This document shows positions 62,116 through 64,000 of a DNA stretch of 64,000 nucleotides, one piece after another. Made by a program: the position numbers and the translations under genes. The stretch spans positions 930,001 through 994,000 of the forward strand of contig NZ_CP121274.1 of the NCBI RefSeq assembly GCF_029639405.1. The letters run 5' to 3'. This stretch comes from Microbacterium proteolyticum (lineage in GTDB: Bacteria; Actinomycetota; Actinomycetes; Actinomycetales; Microbacteriaceae). The notes under the pieces are model-generated. The model worked only from the letters and a program-made list of their open reading frames with translations, was not told the origin of the DNA and searched no databases. Every line of letters starts with the position of its first letter. Position 1 is the first letter of the stretch.

Positions 62116-62769
62116 GTGACACGCAGGATGACGGCGGCGGCGATGCTCGCGGCGGCGCTGATGCTGACCGGATGCTCGACCGCGTCGGGGTGGGAGGCGA
62201 TGCGCGCCGCGCCCGCGCCGATCGGTTCCCCGGCCGCGGGTTTCGCCCCCGCCACCCCGCCGGCGCCGGAATCCACCCACTCCCCCGCTCCCGGGTCGTG
62301 GGACGACGTGAAGGCCCCCGCCGGGTACCGCGTGGTGCTGCTGACGGTCGGCGATGACGCCCCCACCACGACCCTCGTCGACGCGGTGCAGGGCTGGGCG
62401 GCCGAGACCGGGGCCGACCTGCGGGTTGTCCACGCCGACGCCGACATGATCGACGGAGCCGTCGAGGCGATGGGCATGAACCCCGACCTCATCATCAGCG
62501 CGGGCGATGCGCTCGTCGACCCGCTCGCGACGGTGACCGCGAACCACCTCGACCGGCAGTTCCTCATCGTCGGGGCGGAGCTGGCCGAACCGACCGAGAA
62601 CGTCACCGCCGTCGACTGGACCGGTGCCGCCTACCGCGGCGAGGGGTTGGGCACCGCGTCGGCCTACGACCCGGCGTCCTTCACGCCCGAGCGCGCCGCG
62701 GCCGCCGTGCGCGCCGGCGTGGCGTCGGTGCTGACCGGCCAGCGCGGCATCGTTCTCTGGATGGACTGA
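62116..62769 (+). CDS. BMP-family-like lipoprotein
   Basis: 217 residues. Lipobox LMLTGC near Cys20, a Pro/Ala-rich linker, then a domain (about 70-217) with PDLIISAGDALVDPL and FLIVGAELAEPTENV. These fit the BMP/Med family of binding proteins, though the protein is shorter than usual (about 330). No ABC genes adjoin it. GTG start with GGGTGGAG upstream. Divergent from the HupE gene. Confidence 0.75.
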   Translation: MTRRMTAAAMLAAALMLTGCSTASGWEAMRAAPAPIGSPAAGFAPATPPAPESTHSPAPGSWDDVKAPAGYRVVLLTVGDDAPTTTLVDAVQGWAAETGADLRVVHADADMIDGAVEAMGMNPDLIISAGDALVDPLATVTANHLDRQFLIVGAELAEPTENVTAVDWTGAAYRGEGLGTASAYDPASFTPERAAAAVRAGVASVLTGQRGIVLWMD

Positions 62770-62794
62770 ACGAGCCGAGTGGGGCGACGGCGCC

Positions 62795-63109
62795 TCACCC
62801 GACGGGGCGTCGACGACGACGGACCAGGATGCCGATCCCCAGCGCCGTGACACCGAGCACGACCGCGACGGCCAGGGCGGCCGCGTCCCGTCCGGTCGCG
62901 GGGAGGTCGGACCGGGGGCCGGCCGGCGCTGCCGTGGACGGCGTCGGCGAGGGTGCGGCGGAAACCGTCGGCGTGGGTGTCTGACGCGCGCTCGGCGGCA
63001 CCTCGACGACGATGATCTCGGTGTCCGCGCCACCGGCCCCGTCCGCGGGGGTGGGCGCGGGGGCGATCGCCGTCGTGACGGCCAGGAGGATCGCGAACGC
63101 GGGCGACAT
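62795..63109 (-). CDS. Small LPxTG-anchored surface protein
   Basis: 104 residues: signal peptide (about 1-20), a short Thr/Pro/Ser linker with DTEIIVVEVPPS, then the sorting signal LPATG, a membrane helix and RRRRR. It has almost no folded part, so it may be a wall-anchored stalk. ATG 63109 with GGGGGTGG upstream. Confidence 0.78.
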   Translation of the reverse strand: MSPAFAILLAVTTAIAPAPTPADGAGGADTEIIVVEVPPSARQTPTPTVSAAPSPTPSTAAPAGPRSDLPATGRDAAALAVAVVLGVTALGIGILVRRRRRPVG

Positions 63110-63336
63110 CGTCCACCCCCTCTCGGCATCCACTGTGGGCAATCGAGGTGTCCGGTTCGGCCGCGCCGGCTGTCGGGAAGTCGAACGGCGGGGGACGGGC
63201 GGGCACGGGGGGCGATGCGGGCGCTGACGTAGGAGAGGTCTGACCACTACCGAGGATTTGCACTGATCGTAAATTCCGCGATTCTTTTGGTCATATTGGT
63301 CGCAAAGACATGCACAGCGGCCCCTAACGTCAACGC
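63110..63336. other. Intergenic region before the PPDK regulator
   Basis: 227 bp. Holds the promoter of the LPxTG gene and, near 63325-63330 (TAACGT), that of the PPDK regulator. It is unusually AT-rich around 63260-63310. No gene seen. Confidence 0.55.
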
Positions 63337-64000
63337 ATGACCCCGTCTTTCGACCTCACCGCCGCGCCCTCGGTGGCGCCCCGTGCGGTGTTCTTCGTGT
63401 CGGACAGCACCGGGATCACCGCCGAGACACTCGGGAACGCCCTCCTGGCGAACTTCCCCGGTGCGCGCTTCGAGCGGCACACCGTCCCCTTCGTGGACAG
63501 TGCCACGGCGATCGAGTCCGTCGAACGAGCCGTGCTGCGGTCCGCGGCGGCCGGCGAGGCGCCCATCGTCTTCGCGACGCTGAAGGACGCCGGCATCCGG
63601 GCCCGTCTGGCCGCATCCGCGACCGTCGTGATCGACCTCCTCGCCGGGCACCTCACCGAGCTCGAGACCGCGCTCGGCGCCACGGCCGAGACGCGCGCCG
63701 GGCAGTACCACGGCCTCGGCGACCTCGAGCAGTACTTCCGTCGCATGCGGGCGGTGGAGTTCGCCATCGAGCACGACGACGGCCAGAGCGAGCGCGATCT
63801 CGCCAGCGCCGACGTGATCATCGTCGCACCGTCCCGCTGCGGCAAGACCCCCACCACGATGTACCTCGCGCTGCACTACGGGCTCCTCGTGGCGAACTAT
63901 CCGCTCACCGACGACGACTTCCCCACCGACGGGCTGCCGCGCATCGTCGCGCCGCACGCCGACCGCTGCTTCGGGCTCACCACCACCGCTCTCCGGCTCA
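63337..64000 (+). CDS. Pyruvate,phosphate dikinase regulatory protein, N-terminal part
   Basis: 221 codons up to the right edge of the window. FVSDSTGITAETLGNALL is the N-terminal signature of DUF299 kinase/phosphorylases, and APSRCGKTPTTMYLA is the P-loop. The protein switches pyruvate,phosphate dikinase (or PEP synthase) on and off by ADP-dependent phosphorylation. TAACGT lies 6 bases before the ATG, a leaderless start. Confidence 0.93.
   Translation, partial: MTPSFDLTAAPSVAPRAVFFVSDSTGITAETLGNALLANFPGARFERHTVPFVDSATAIESVERAVLRSAAAGEAPIVFATLKDAGIRARLAASATVVIDLLAGHLTELETALGATAETRAGQYHGLGDLEQYFRRMRAVEFAIEHDDGQSERDLASADVIIVAPSRCGKTPTTMYLALHYGLLVANYPLTDDDFPTDGLPRIVAPHADRCFGLTTTALRL

Noticed and set aside
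1..64000. CRISPR arrays, tRNA, rRNA and insertion sequences
   Set aside because: I found no regularly spaced repeats, cloverleaf with TTCRA arm, rRNA segments or transposase motifs.

Overview
The window is high-GC actinobacterial chromosome. Gene content, TANNNT-type leaderless promoters, LAxTG cell-wall sorting signals, and the constant GGATGCC/GGCATCC word together suggest a member of the Microbacteriaceae, most likely Microbacterium. No rRNA, tRNA, CRISPR array, transposase or integrase was recognised.

Layout. (1) 1-5.3 kb: the end of a PIF1-like helicase, a MerR regulator divergent from a thioredoxin-reductase-like flavoprotein with a MerR-type promoter between them, a membrane-anchored protein, and a CopD-CtaG fusion. 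(2) 5.3-13.9 kb, all minus strand: hup, the cysteine-poor (zinc-independent type) ribosomal proteins L28-L33-S14, a DNA glycosylase, and a zinc block (DUF318 permease, TIGR03943 partner, Zur, ZnuB, ZnuC, ZnuA) with a Zur box upstream of znuA. (3) 14.1-30 kb: a rhamnoside-type glycan locus. It has a 2162-residue secreted GH78 rhamnosidase, a secreted GH39-like enzyme, a cytoplasmic GH78, two sugar ABC permeases and a solute-binding lipoprotein, with a divergent LacI regulator and paired operators. No transport ATPase is present, so a shared MsiK-type ATPase elsewhere is assumed.

(4) 30.1-37.5 kb: an accessory region between the convergent 3' ends of an MFS gene and bkdC. It carries a repeat-rich secreted protein, an SdpI-like protein with a truncated SdpB-like partner, a string of decayed gene 3' ends (amidohydrolase, GH39, GH78, bkdC), a 103-bp repeat, and an unfamiliar two-gene module (LOTUS-like plus UPF0158-like protein, then a Cys-rich unknown) behind a terminator-like leader hairpin. 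(5) 37.5-41 kb: bkdABC, a branched-chain 2-oxoacid dehydrogenase operon. (6) 41.2-55.4 kb: two surface-anchored glycosidases (sialidase-fold and GH43), a cytoplasmic GH43, and general genes (VOC, AraC, SRPBCC, MerB-like, DUF2461, HisC-like, phage-holin-4 family, LMW-PTPase, purB). (7) 55.4-64 kb: zinc alcohol dehydrogenase, small membrane proteins, a DUF916 protein paired with a phosphoesterase ending in a WxL-like domain, a HupE/UreJ protein, a BMP-like lipoprotein, an LPxTG protein, and the start of the PPDK regulatory protein.

Most notable observation: three accessory segments (31.6-33.3, 35.0-37.5 and 43.6-46.9 kb) each lie between the 3' end of an intact gene and a diverged copy of that same 3' end, and each copy stops within a few bases of the stop codon. 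That is how integrative elements look when they insert into gene 3' ends, but no recombinase is visible.
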